DNA from: Pascua guehoae
Taxonomy: Eukaryota > Basidiomycota > Tremellomycetes > Trichosporonales > Trichosporonaceae
Length of the DNA stretch: 64,000 bases
Direction of reading: 5' to 3'
Assembly (NCBI GenBank): GCA_001600415.1
Contig: BCJX01000005.1
Span: forward strand, 842,727 to 906,726
Below, piece by piece: positions 31,417 through 42,004 of the stretch (position 1 is its first letter; each line of letters begins with the position of its first letter). A model generated the notes under the pieces. That model worked only from the letters and a program-made list of their open reading frames with translations. It was not told the DNA's origin and ran no database searches. A program made the position numbers and the translations under genes.

Positions 31417-34400
31417 ATGGCGTCCCCATCCGAGGCGACGGCGCTCCTGGCCAACGAGCACAGCACGCCCCTTCGCGCCGGCACGCCGCTGGGCGCGAGC
31501 GTCGAGAGCCGCCGCTCTGCGCTATCGGCGTCTCCCAAGTCTGCAACCTCGCGCCTTGACGACTCGCGCGCTGCGCCGTCATACGGCCCACTGGGGTCAA
31601 CAACCTCGACATCGACGTCGGCGCTCGGCCTGACCGAACCCCACCCCCGACACCATGCCCACCCAGCGACAGCATCGCACCTCGAACCCCCTCACCCGCA
31701 GCGCGCACCACGCACACCGCCCCGCCCGCGCCGCATCCTCGACGCACCGCGGTACTCGCCCTACGCGCCCTCGTCGACACTCACGACGCCGCACGCTCCC
31801 CCGCGCTCCCTCTCGCCGTTCCTCACGCCCCGCACTCCCACGTCCCGGAGGCTCAGCACCGCCTCGCTCCTCCGCTCGCGCAGCATTGCCGAGCCGCCAG
31901 ACGATGACGGGCGCGGCGTGGACCGCACACGCGTCCTCGCGCTCTGTGCCGTGTGCACGTTGAGTATTGGGCATCATTTGTGAGTCTGCGCGGCGGGCGC
32001 GAGTGTTGGTCGAGGCGTACAGGTGGGTGGGGTGGGGTGTTTGGGCTCGGTGGCGGACATCGCGCGTACGCGTGAGCCTGCGCGAGATGCTCCACTCGAC
32101 ACTGTACACCAGTGCACCAGGGCGATACTCCACACTGCACCTGACGTTGCACACGACACTACACCAAGCACTAGTGCGACACTGCTCCGAGACGGAACGT
32201 CAGCGTCCAGCCACTATCCAAACTATCCACACCACACGGGCGCTAGGCCTCTCCCATACCACCCTTGCTTACACCCCGCTGACGGCAGTACGCAATACCT
32301 CCTCGGACCCCTAAAGCACCGCATGCACCGCGAGCTCGGGTCGACCAACTCGCAGTTCTCGCTCTTGATTGCCTCTTTGAAGTGAGTGGCGGAGAGTGGC
32401 GGAGCGGTCGGGTGGAGCAGCTCCTGAACAGACGGCTGTGTGGTATGGAGCAGCGCGTGAGCAGGCCGGGACAGGCCGGAGACGCTGGATAATGCTTCTT
32501 GTCGTGGCCCACAGAACGCCGGGCTCCGGTTCCTCTTGCCGTGCGCTCGTGGTTTCTGACTTGGTTCTTATCATCTGGCTCCGTGGTTTTGGTTCCAGAT
32601 CTTGATTCCTGCTCCCGGTTCTTCCTTATACGCATTGGGTTCCAATCTGTGGGTTCCACAGTGTTGGACTCGGTCGGTGTGGCCGATCACTCGTGCTGGC
32701 CGCCGTCTTCGGTGGTCAGGCTGATTACCGGCCGTGCTCTGAGGAGGCTGTGCTCTTCGGTCATCATGATGTGTGGCTCCCCACTTCTGGTGAGGAACTG
32801 TTCTTCTGCCCTTCGCTTGTGCCGCTTGGAATCTACCGTTGCACGTCTGCTGCTAGACGTTGCTACCAGAGGCGTGCTACGGGTCCTGGGTCTGGAGTTC
32901 TGCAGCACCTACTTCCGTATCCTACTCGAGACAACCCCCTAACACCAGTCTCAACTCGACATGGATGCCACTCGTCGCCGGCATTCTCGTTGCACGGTAC
33001 GGCACCGGCTACGCCTCGGTAGCAGCCACCGGCGCGGTTCTCCTGGGCCAGATGATCCTCTTTGCGGGCCGCACAACCGGACACGTCGTGACCATGGCGA
33101 TGGGCCTGTTCATCTTTGGACTCGGCATGACGCCACTCATGGTCGTGCAGGAAACACTCCTCGCGCGCCTCTCCCCGGGGCGCCACCTGGGCCTATCCCT
33201 CGCGCTGGGCTTGGTGAGCGGCAAAGCCGCGAGCTTTATCTCTGCATTCGTCTCCCTGCCCCTCGCCGAGTGGGGTGGCGATAGCGCACCGTTTGCCGTC
33301 GCTCTCGTGCTCTGTGCCGCGAGCTTTCTCATCAACCTCCTCCGCCTCGGGTTTGGGTGGGGCGAGGCCACCACGCAGCAGGGAAAGACGACGCGCGTCG
33401 TCAAGTGGGACGGCGTGGGGCGTCTCGGCGATGTGTTCTGGGTCTTTATTGTCCTGTGAGTGGGAGGCTACAGTGGTACAGAGCACGCTGACGTGCAGAA
33501 ATGTTCTCTGCGGGATGATCTGGTCGCCGTTCCTGCACCTCTCTGCCAATGTGAGTGGGGTTGGGTCGTAGTCTCCCTGTGGTTTGTTCAGCACTTCCTA
33601 CGTTTCCGACGTTGTCATGACCTCGCCGCTCCTGTGACTCTCACTAGGCCATCCCATGTTTCCCCCTCGTCCCCGCTGACGTGCAGATTGTCCAGCTGCG
33701 CTTCAACCTGTCCGAGTCCAAGGCCGCCTACAACTCGTCTATGCTACTCGCCGGCGCCATTATCTTGTATCCCATCGTACGTCTGCGTTCTTGGATTATC
33801 TCTCCCTGCTCGTGTCTTCCACCCTGTTTCTGCATTCGCTCCCTGTGCTCGGCAGGCAGCCCGCCTCCACATACACAGTCTCTCCCCACTCTTAAAGTGA
33901 TAATTACCCACCTCTGCCCACCTCTAACCGCACTCACACACAGACCGGATACGTTACGGACCGGTGGACGCCGCACTCTCCACGCACAACCTTCCAGCTC
34001 CTCGCCGTGACCTCGATCCTCACGCTCTGGTGCTACATCTACCTCTCCCTCCCGGTCTCGTGGACACACACGCCGTGGCCGGGTCTGCTTTCCTGGGCCC
34101 TCGGCCACGGGGCGAGCACGCTTCTCCTCGTGGTCCTCGTCCCGCGCATCCTACCCGCCGCGCTCGTCCCCCTCGGTCTGGGAATGCACAAGGCGCTCGA
34201 AATGGCCGGCGCGACGGGCATGCAGACGCTCGCAGGCCTCTGGCTCGACTTTGCCGCGCGCCTCTCAGGCGACGACGAAAAGGAAGCCGGCGCAAACCCC
34301 GCACAAGAGCACGCCGCACACTCGCTCCTCGTCATCTTTGCCGCGTTCAACGTCCTCCAGCTCTTGTGCATCGGGGCAATGTGGCGCTTTGAGGCCGTGC

Positions 34401-34786
34401 GGCGGCACCAGATTGCGCGCTGCCACGCACCCGTCGAGGCGGACGAGTATGAGCGTCTCCCCCTCGCGCGCGACAGTGTGGCCGATGTGAACACGTACGC
34501 CGACGACGACACCCATCACTTGCACCCCCACTCGCACGCCGACTCGGACACGGACGAGCACCCACACGGCGACCTCGACTACGGCGGCCCGAACACCAGG
34601 TACGACTCGGACTCGGACTCGGACTCGGACTACTACGACGACGAAGACGACGCGCCCGAGCCCCAGTCGGGCGTCGCGCGCACCGACGCCGAGCGCGCGC
34701 GCGGGCGCAAGGCCTTCCGCGCCTGTCTTGCGCTCATTGCCAGCGTCTGGGTCCTGTTTGGCATCACCGCCGTGCGCAAGTTGTAG
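31417..34786 (+). CDS. Major facilitator superfamily transporter, MFSD1-like
   Basis: Six exons: 31417-31979, 32289-32381, 32949-33455, 33499-33550, 33687-33776, 33944-34786, 715 residues. About 180 N-terminal residues are Ser/Pro-rich and presumably cytosolic, and include EATALL at residues 6-11, an acidic dileucine [D/E]xxxL[L/I] sorting motif as used by vacuolar/lysosomal proteins. The transporter core follows: HHFTQYLLGPLKHR then STNSQFSLLIASLNLNSTW, then MPLVAGILVARYG and further hydrophobic helices; TGYVTDRW and FGLGMTPLMVVQETLL are consistent with MFS loops. The L-G-P-L-K ... NSQFSLL ... N-S-T-W-P-L pattern is that of MFSD1-like carriers. A His/Asp/Ser-rich segment (about residues 600-680, including (DS)n) sits before the last helix. 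MFSD1 exports dipeptides from lysosomes in animals; the substrate here is unknown. Confidence 0.82.
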
Positions 34787-36484
34787 TAGAGTGGACGCGG
34801 GTTTGTGATGGCTCGTTCTGGCGCGGGCTCTGGCAGCTCGGGGCTAGACGAGGCTGGCCTCCAGACGAAGCCGGCGTGGACCTAGTTGCAGGCTGGGTAG
34901 TCTAGACACGACCAACTGCACGGTCTCTGGCGTCCTGGAAGTGCGTCCGACTGCGCCACTCCGCCAGCGGAGCAGAGCAGAGTGAGCCAGGACGCACCAG
35001 TCGGGCAGTGTCGTTATGTACAACTCTCGTCGATTCCTTGCAGCGATACGAGTGCGGTCTGTATGCATTTTGCATGTCTTGCACTTGCACGTGTGTAGAG
35101 CGCCGGCCAAGGTTGTCTGCGCGTGGTCACCGCAAACAGACTGTATGCGGGCACCCATGGCTGCGTACAGGCTATACTTTGAGCCAGAATCGAGCAGCGA
35201 CTTGGACTGACGCTGCCCGATGCGTGAGCCCCGGCCACCACGCGCGAGCAGCAAGGGTCAGCCCATCACTCCACAGCCCTAGCCGGGGGGCGCACGTCTA
35301 CCAGGCCGGGCATTGTACTACCACCGTACAGAAATTATACAAAAATCGCCACTCTCTGCTGCGTAGGTTGCATCTCTGCCCAGACCACAAATTGTTCTCC
35401 CATGTAACGGGCTACGAGGGCCTTCAAGTAATGGTCTCCGTGTACCCGAGACGAGGCTACGTTGGGAAATGCCCAAATCCCACCGCTCGACCTGGCTGGG
35501 ACGAATAATACAATACATGCCGATGGTGTGCGAAATGCGTTATTCTCGAGCGGCACAGTGTGGGATGTACGATTCTGTCCTGGGTGGGCGTTTTGGCCTG
35601 CTTTACGTGTGTGTGTGTATGCGCAGAGGGTGGTCATTGGGAGCTTGGTGTGAGACTCGACGATATCTCGTCAATTATTGGGGGGTTTTTTTTTGTTCTT
35701 TGACCGTTGGGTTTAGTCTGGCGAGAATGTGGACGGGCACTGCGGACCATGTGAAATAATGCTCTTTGATAAGGCTGCCGCCAGAGGGTGATAATTGTTG
35801 ATAATGGCTGATCTCGACACTGTTCACATCGTGCTACCGACCTCATGGCAGGTGCGCTCTTGTTGAATATTCCATCTTCCATGTCCATTGACGTTCAACT
35901 GCCATGGTTTCCCAGATGTGTTGGTCGGTCAGTGTATATATTGCAGTGTAGCTGCTCCTAGAGCCACAACAAACAGCGTTCCCCCAAGTGTACAAATAAC
36001 AATTGTGATACATGACACAAGTGGTACGGGAAACTGGCTGACAGTCGCCAGGACATGGTGTGGTACAGTATGGTGGCATGGTCACGTGAGCCCCTGGCCA
36101 CGAGGGTTAGGACCGCAGAGACGGGCAAGAATGACAAGGGTCACTATGCGCTACAGTGCGAAGGAGGGGGAGCGTCGGCTCATGCCCACAACGTGGCAGG
36201 GTGCGCGCGGAGGGGGGGGGGGGGGGGGGGGGGTGGAGAGTGAGAGAGAGAGAAAGGGTGGTCCCAACGAAAGACCTGGAGACTCGCCCGGTGGTCAAGA
36301 CCGGACGTCTCGGCCTAAGTCGGGGAGGGTTGGAGTGGGGTCAAATGAGGCGCGGCCAAAGGAGGTAGAGGCCAAAGCGTCTCGTGGTCGCAAAAAGGGG
36401 GGCTGGTTGTCAAAGGAGGGTGGGAGCAAAAGGAGGACAAAAGGGTTGTAGCCAAAGGAGGTCATGGCATGGCCAAGGACACAG
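34787..36484. other. Intergenic, 1.7 kb, convergent 3' ends
   Basis: Both flanking genes end here. No exon seen. It contains a TCACGTGA octamer at 36082-36089 and an uninterrupted run of 22 G. Confidence 0.5.
36212..36233 (+). repeat. Homopolymer G22
   Basis: Twenty-two consecutive G residues after a GCGCGCGGA context. Such runs are prone to slippage and to sequencing error in length. Confidence 0.9.
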
Positions 36485-38980
36485 CTAATGTGGTATCCAC
36501 CACTCGCCGCAAGGGGCGCAAACGCCAAAGCCGTCGGTCATGCGTTCGACGGTCGTAAAACGAATCGAGCTTCGGGACCCGACGAGGTGCAGAGCGAGGT
36601 CGACGAGTCCGTCCTGTGCGGCGTGGCTGAGACATGAGCCCGAAGCATTCGAATGCGCCACGTCTGGCGCAGGTGTGACAAGATCTGCTTCTGGCCCCAG
36701 CGCCGCTAAAGCCACCGAGGTCCCCGTAGCAGCCGCCACCGAAGGCCCCAACGCAGAAGCCACAGAGGTCGGCGACGAGGCGGCCACCGAAGGCCCCGCG
36801 GCAGCCACCGAGGTCCCCGTAGCAGTTGCCGAATGGGGCGCATTCCCCACCGGCCCGCTCGCTTCATTCGGGATACCAGCCACATTGACTAGATCGGCCA
36901 CGATGGGAGACTTGGCGGCCTTGCCCGTGGGCCATAGCGTTCCGTCCGGCCCAAAGGGGAGAATGGCCTGCACCCCTTCATTGTCTTGTGCCTCTTGGAA
37001 GGCAGTGTCGGCGAGGAGGGTACGGAGGCACTTGAGCATGAGGCCCCAGGGATCCGACGAACTGGGGTGTGCGGCAACGGTTACACTGGCGGATGAGGGT
37101 TGGCAGTGACCGTGGTCGGCACGATGACTTCGGCGGAGGCCGGGGCTACGTCCATCACCATGATTGATTCCATTCGAAAGGAAGGGGTCCGAATGCCGAC
37201 CCCACTTTGTCGACTTGTCGCCAGCTGGCTTGTGGAGGTCGAGCTCATGTCCGCTGTTGGGAGAGAGCCTGCACTTGTGGCGGTTCTGGGTGTGGCACGC
37301 AGTCGAAGAGAACGGCGGGAATGGACCAAAAACGAGGAGGTACCGCGCACCGGGAAGGAAAATGTTGACCTTTGCAAATGGAAATGTGTGGGCACGATGG
37401 ATGGTGAAGCGCTGCACGCGTGTCCATTCGGGTAGGATGATGTACGCGAGGCTCAATGCTGCGAGACGAGCAGTCCCCGAGGGGTTGTCCTGTGAAGCAT
37501 CGCCCATGTCAAAGCAAACACGGCGCGGGTTCGCCATGGACGCGACAGCTTTAGCCATAAGAGTGCTCTGCCCAATGCCACCCCAGGCTTCGGGCTGAAT
37601 GGCCACAAAGCCAGCGTCGGTGAGAGAAGATTGAGGCGCGGTGTGCGTACCGATCATTGCCGTGACGGGTGGACCATATGCGGGACAATTGGCGATGATG
37701 ACCCGCTCAGTGTACTTGCCGTGTTCCGTGGTTAGGAGGGTGTTGAATAGCGGGTCGCAGTTCCCTTTATTGACAAACAACGTCAAGTACAGGACGGGAT
37801 GGAGAGCGGAATATGCTGGGCGGGCGACCGCACAGAGCGCAGCGAGACGGGTGGTCGCTTCAGGAGACGGCGCAAAGGAAGAGGACGACACCAGGACACG
37901 ACACAGCCGCTCTATCCAGAGAGAACGAGGAGAGCGTTCGACGGGAGAGGTTACTGGTGTGCGGCCCAGCACGGTCGAGCCATGGAGAGCGGATTCGGAA
38001 CCTTTGGAAGGTGACGAATGGGAGGACGTTGCCAACCTGAGAGACCGCGGCGGAGACGTAGAGATTTTACGGCGCTTCACAGGGCGTGTTGGTGAGTGAG
38101 GCAGGGACGTCTTGGCAGAGCCACCCGCAGTTGTAGTCGAGACCCACAGCGGAGGTAGAGGTACCTTCCTCGAAGGGTTTGCCGAAGACGGTGAAGTGTC
38201 TCCCCGTGCCCCACCCGAACCCGAGGAGAACGAACCACTGCGGAGACGGTGCTTGCGTCGACGACGTGGAGAGGTGAAACGATCGTTGACATCGAGCTTG
38301 TTGAGAAGCACATTAAGGTCCATCTGTGGCAGTACCGAGGACTGTGGACGTGGCGACGCAGGGCATTCGGACGGACAGAGTGGACCAGGGGGGGAGGTTG
38401 AGGGTGGGGAGTAAGAGGTCGTGACGGGGGGTGATGGAAGCATGCCGCTGAAGGTCAGGGAATGGGAAGAAGGAAGCGGGGGTGAGGGAGGCGAGTAGCG
38501 GGGTGAAAGAGGAGAATGTGGCGAGGAAGGTGAAGAGCTGGAGGACGTGCAAGACGATGATTCCGAGGAAGAGGGTGAGGGAGACTCGGCTTCCGAGGAA
38601 GACGAAGACGAGTTCGGACAAGTGGTCATGTTTCTGGCCTCGTTGTCGTGCACTGGCTCGGGTGCAGTCCGTACGTGAGGTGGGCTGAGTGATGGCGGCG
38701 ACGGAGCACCGTTGCGAGAGAGGAAAGGGGGACCATCAGAGCTGGATGACGACTCGCCCAACGATCGCCGCATAGACAGACGTGAGGGGGGTCGTTCGTG
38801 TAGGGACGAGGGCGCACCATCATCCTCGCCATCCATGTCGAGGCTGTCGTCGTCCGCGCCGACATCTGCGGCAACGGCCTCAGACCCCCTGTTCGGAGTT
38901 CGTGGCCCACGGGGTCGCGGGCGTGACGGTTCGACGTCGTCGGACCAGCCCCACCTTGAGGGTGGCCGGGGGCCGTCCAT
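36485..38980 (-). CDS. Unrecognised Ser/Pro-rich protein, single exon
   Basis: Open frame of 831 residues from the ATG at 38980 (MDGPRPPSRWGWSDDVE). The frame stays open upstream to 39334, but that part is Leu/Ser/Phe-rich because the DNA is CT-rich, so I treat it as 5' UTR/promoter. Residues 1-350 are Ser/Pro/Arg-rich with poly-Ser runs and basic clusters (RRRRKHRLRS, RPVKRRK), a possible nuclear signal. Residues ~385-590 look folded (WIERLCRVLVSSSSF, PVLYLTLFVNKGNCDPLF, ERVIIANCPAYGPP, IILPEWTRVQRFTIHRAH). After ~590 a Ser/His/Gly-rich linker follows, then a helix (LMLKCLRTLLADTAFQEAQ), degenerate Ala-rich repeats (GTSVAAAGPSVAASS), and a short end with Cys-x-x-Cys (VCAPCGEWW). No family recognised. 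Confidence 0.65.
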   Translation of the reverse strand: MDGPRPPSRWGWSDDVEPSRPRPRGPRTPNRGSEAVAADVGADDDSLDMDGEDDGAPSSLHERPPSRLSMRRSLGESSSSSDGPPFLSRNGAPSPPSLSPPHVRTAPEPVHDNEARNMTTCPNSSSSSSEAESPSPSSSESSSCTSSSSSPSSPHSPLSPRYSPPSPPLPSSHSLTFSGMLPSPPVTTSYSPPSTSPPGPLCPSECPASPRPQSSVLPQMDLNVLLNKLDVNDRFTSPRRRRKHRLRSGSFSSGSGGARGDTSPSSANPSRKVPLPPLWVSTTTAGGSAKTSLPHSPTRPVKRRKISTSPPRSLRLATSSHSSPSKGSESALHGSTVLGRTPVTSPVERSPRSLWIERLCRVLVSSSSFAPSPEATTRLAALCAVARPAYSALHPVLYLTLFVNKGNCDPLFNTLLTTEHGKYTERVIIANCPAYGPPVTAMIGTHTAPQSSLTDAGFVAIQPEAWGGIGQSTLMAKAVASMANPRRVCFDMGDASQDNPSGTARLAALSLAYIILPEWTRVQRFTIHRAHTFPFAKVNIFLPGARYLLVFGPFPPFSSTACHTQNRHKCRLSPNSGHELDLHKPAGDKSTKWGRHSDPFLSNGINHGDGRSPGLRRSHRADHGHCQPSSASVTVAAHPSSSDPWGLMLKCLRTLLADTAFQEAQDNEGVQAILPFGPDGTLWPTGKAAKSPIVADLVNVAGIPNEASGPVGNAPHSATATGTSVAAAGPSVAASSPTSVASALGPSVAAATGTSVALAALGPEADLVTPAPDVAHSNASGSCLSHAAQDGLVDLALHLVGSRSSIRFTTVERMTDGFGVCAPCGEWWIPH

Positions 38981-39773
38981 GGGTTCAGGTGTGAGTGAAT
39001 AAGTCGAGCGGAGGCGACAGGTCGGTCGAAGGGGAAGATTGTGTGTTGTGAGGACTAAAGAGAGAGGAAGGAGGAGGAGGAGGGGGGGTATAAGGTTCAA
39101 CCAAGAACGAGAGAGGGTATGACGGGGAGTAAAGAGCCAAGGGCAATGATGAGAAGGCGAGAATGAGAGTGAAAGAAAAGAAGCGAGGAGACGGAAGAGG
39201 ACGAGTAGGACGAGAAGAAGAATGAAAGGAAGGAAGAGTGGAAGGAAGAGTGGAAGGATCAAGGACGCGATGATGTTCCAAGAAGCCAGGGACGAAAACC
39301 CGATGTTTATCTGTCTTGTCAATAAATACACCACTCGCGACTGCTGAACGTACTACAGCACAGTACAGTACAGTACAGTACACGACTGTAGGTAGGTAGA
39401 CTACTATAACCAGATTTTGGATTCTGCATGTACTACTGTGAATCGCGCATCACGCATCGCGCTCGGTCCAAACTCAAAACTGGTCGGCTATCCATGATCC
39501 ATGACGCACCACGACACGCAGACACACCGACGGTACGGTACGCTCCAACAATCCAACAGCCCAACCCCAGATCTGCTGCCGATCTCTGACAGCGCGATCG
39601 TTCACTGGCTCGCAGTCCATCAGGGTGGGTGGGGTGCACATGTGCACGCTAAGACTAGGATTTGTCCTCAGAATGTCGGCTAGCTTGGGCTAATGAATGG
39701 ACTTGAATTGTCACCATGTGAATCTGCATGCATGCTTCCTGCCCACAATCCCCACCATCATGCGCCACCTCTC
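38981..39773. other. Intergenic, 793 bp, upstream of the Ser/Pro-rich protein gene
   Basis: Strongly purine-biased on the plus strand (CT-rich on the coding strand) from 39050 to 39260, typical of a fungal promoter/5' UTR. GTACAGTACAG repeats lie at 39361-39380. PRP4 ends at 39774. Confidence 0.5.
39361..39381. repeat. (GTACA)n short tandem array
   Basis: Four tandem CAGTA units (CAGTACAGTACAGTACAGTA) in the upstream region. A similar GTACAG cluster occurs at 57066-57140. Confidence 0.7.
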
Positions 39774-41674
39774 TCACAGCGAGTTTTCGCCGCCAAAGAG
39801 ATGGAAACTGCGCGAAAAGCTCGCGCTCGCGATAAACTTGGCGTCGCTGCTCACGTCCACCGACATGACCTTGCCTGCATCCGTTGCAAGATTGCGTACA
39901 CGCGCCCATTCATCGGCGCTCCAGATGCGAACATTGCGGTCAAAGCCCGCAGTGACAAGGAAGAGACCCGAGCGCGGCAAGTCGACAGCGGATGATGGCG
40001 GTGCAGTCGCGCGCTTGTCCGGATCCCCTGTTTCGCCGTCCACGTCCATGCCGTCGCCGCTGCCCTTGCCATTGGCTGCCCCGTTTGTGGGCATCGGGGT
40101 CGTGTCGAGTGGTACGTCGAGCGGAACAAATGGATTCTCATTCGCCGCACGGAAGAAGCGCAAGTCAGAGACCGACGACGAGTGTGCGGGAATGGTGTGC
40201 TGTGTCTTGAGCGCACGCAGGTCCCAGATGCGGACCGTGTTGTCGCCTGATCCAGTGGCCACTTGGTACCTGCGGTTGTCAGCCTTCCAGACCTGCATAC
40301 GTCGTTCTCACCCATTGGGCGCAAAGTCCATGGAGAGGATCTCCTTTGCGTGTCCGTCCAGAACCATTGCAGTACGACCGGTGCGGAGATCCCACACACG
40401 TCCGATCGCGTCAAAGCCACTGCTCAGTCAGCCTCGTAATATCGCCAACATATCAACTTACCCGCTTGCCACCAGGGCGCCATCGTCCTGGAATGCGAGT
40501 GCGATCACCTCCTTACTATGCCCTTCCTGAATGAGTAGCTCTTGGCTCGTTGCAACGTCCCACAACCGCCAGGTACCATCAAAGCTCGCCGAGCCGAGAT
40601 ATGCCCCAGAGGGGTGGAATCCGACACGCCCAACGCGGTTCATGTGCCCAGACAATGTTGCGAGGGGCTTTTCACTGCAACCGTCAGTGTTGGCAAACAA
40701 ATCTGCTTTCTTCCTTGCAGTGAGTTCAACCCACCTTTCCAACGACCACAATTTGACGTCGCCCTCGCCACCGCCTGTCGCAAAGTTTACTCCAGCCGGA
40801 GACATGCCAATCGTTGCGTCTGGGTGCCATGCTGCGCCGCTGACCTTGTCGGTGTGCCCACGCCGCTCCGCCACCTGATTGAGATTAGGCAGATCCCAAA
40901 TCTTTGTGTTGCCGCTCCAACTCGTCGTAAGAATGAGCTTCGAGTTGGGAGAGAAGCGAATCGTCGACAACGGGCGATCGTCCCCAAACTGAGAACCAAG
41001 GTTGTTGAACGTCTGAGTATAAATTAGCCGGAGTCCACCTGTGGGAGCAGTCATTTCCCAATCTCAAACGTTAGACAGTACTCACTTGCAGCTGGCCAAA
41101 CACCTCTTTCCGCACATTGAGGATCTTCCCTAGCGGGAGGTTAACCTCTATGCTCTGCCGGGCTATCCGTCTTCGTGCCCGAATGAGCGAGTACCGTGCA
41201 ATCTTTCGGCGTGCCGCCAACAGAGCATCCGAGCCCTCGGTGTAGAATTCGCCCTCGTCTGAATCTGAGCTCGAGTCTGACTCGTCATCGAGCATTGGTC
41301 GTCCGCTCTCCTGTTCATGCCTCTCCTGGATGAGTTTCAGACGATCACGGCGGTCACCAGGCTGTTGCGTCAGCGAAGAGACATGTGGGTAGCCTCCAGT
41401 AGCCGTCTACCGGCTGCGGCCAAGCCAACACCAGAGGAATACACTTATATGTGTACGCTCAATGACTTACTCCTTCGCCGAATAGCGTGATCGGTTCACC
41501 AAACGCGCGCAGCCGTTCGCGGACCTTCTTGTCATCGGTTGGAACAGCCATGCGCCGCAAGCGCTTCTTGCGTTCAATCTGTTCATGGAGAGCGGCATTT
41601 TGGGCACGCTCGCGCTCGTCATCGGAGCCTCCAAGCTCGTACGTGTTGTCAACGGCGAGGTCGTCAATGTCCAT
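39774..41674 (-). CDS. PRP4: U4/U6 snRNP protein Prp4 (PRPF4), WD40
   Basis: Six exons: 41674-41471, 41361-41086, 41012-40735, 40674-40462, 40419-40312, 40269-39774, 524 residues, close to fungal and animal Prp4. The N-terminus contains the SFM (splicing factor motif) domain of Prp4/Prp18: [18 protein letters not shown] joined across intron 1 to [12 protein letters not shown] helical segment ([20 protein letters not shown]) follows, then WD40 repeats, e.g. [60 protein letters not shown] and [17 protein letters not shown]. The last two blades are separated by a Pro/Gly/Asp-rich insertion. The protein binds U4/U6 snRNA-Prp3 and stabilises the tri-snRNP before spliceosome activation in the nucleus. 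Introns are 43-109 bp. It shares a 330-bp divergent promoter with the next gene. Confidence 0.93.
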
Positions 41675-42004
41675 GGTCGGTGGTGCAAGAGTCGGGAGTG
41701 ACGACCAAGAGAATGCATGTTATTGACTTGTGATGTAACCCGCAATCCCATGGGTCACCCGGTCGCGAGTGGTGGTGGCAACAGCAGCACACCACGGTAG
41801 GGCGCGTTTCTGCATTATCTTTCCGTATTTATTTTTTATTTTATCCCGGATCTTTGGTGGATTGGTCCGCCGAACGCCGTCCTTGTCCGGAGGCCATGGT
41901 TTGGGCGCAAAAGTCACAACCAGACGACGCAAAGTACGGTACGTGTCGTGGGCAACCAATCTCAACAACAAATCCCCACCACTCTCGCGTCAGCTCTGCC
42001 CCCC
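41675..42004. other. Divergent promoter PRP4 / mitochondrial-type protein gene
   Basis: 330 bp between the two start codons, including an AT-rich segment at 41815-41845 (TTATTTTTTATTTTA) that stands out from the GC-rich surroundings. Confidence 0.6.

Noticed and set aside
38981..39334. 118-residue N-terminal extension of the intronless protein that looks like membrane helices
   Set aside because: The DNA is almost pure CT on that strand, as in fungal 5' regions, so Leu/Ser/Phe runs arise by composition. The ATG at 38980 starts a normal disordered N-terminus.
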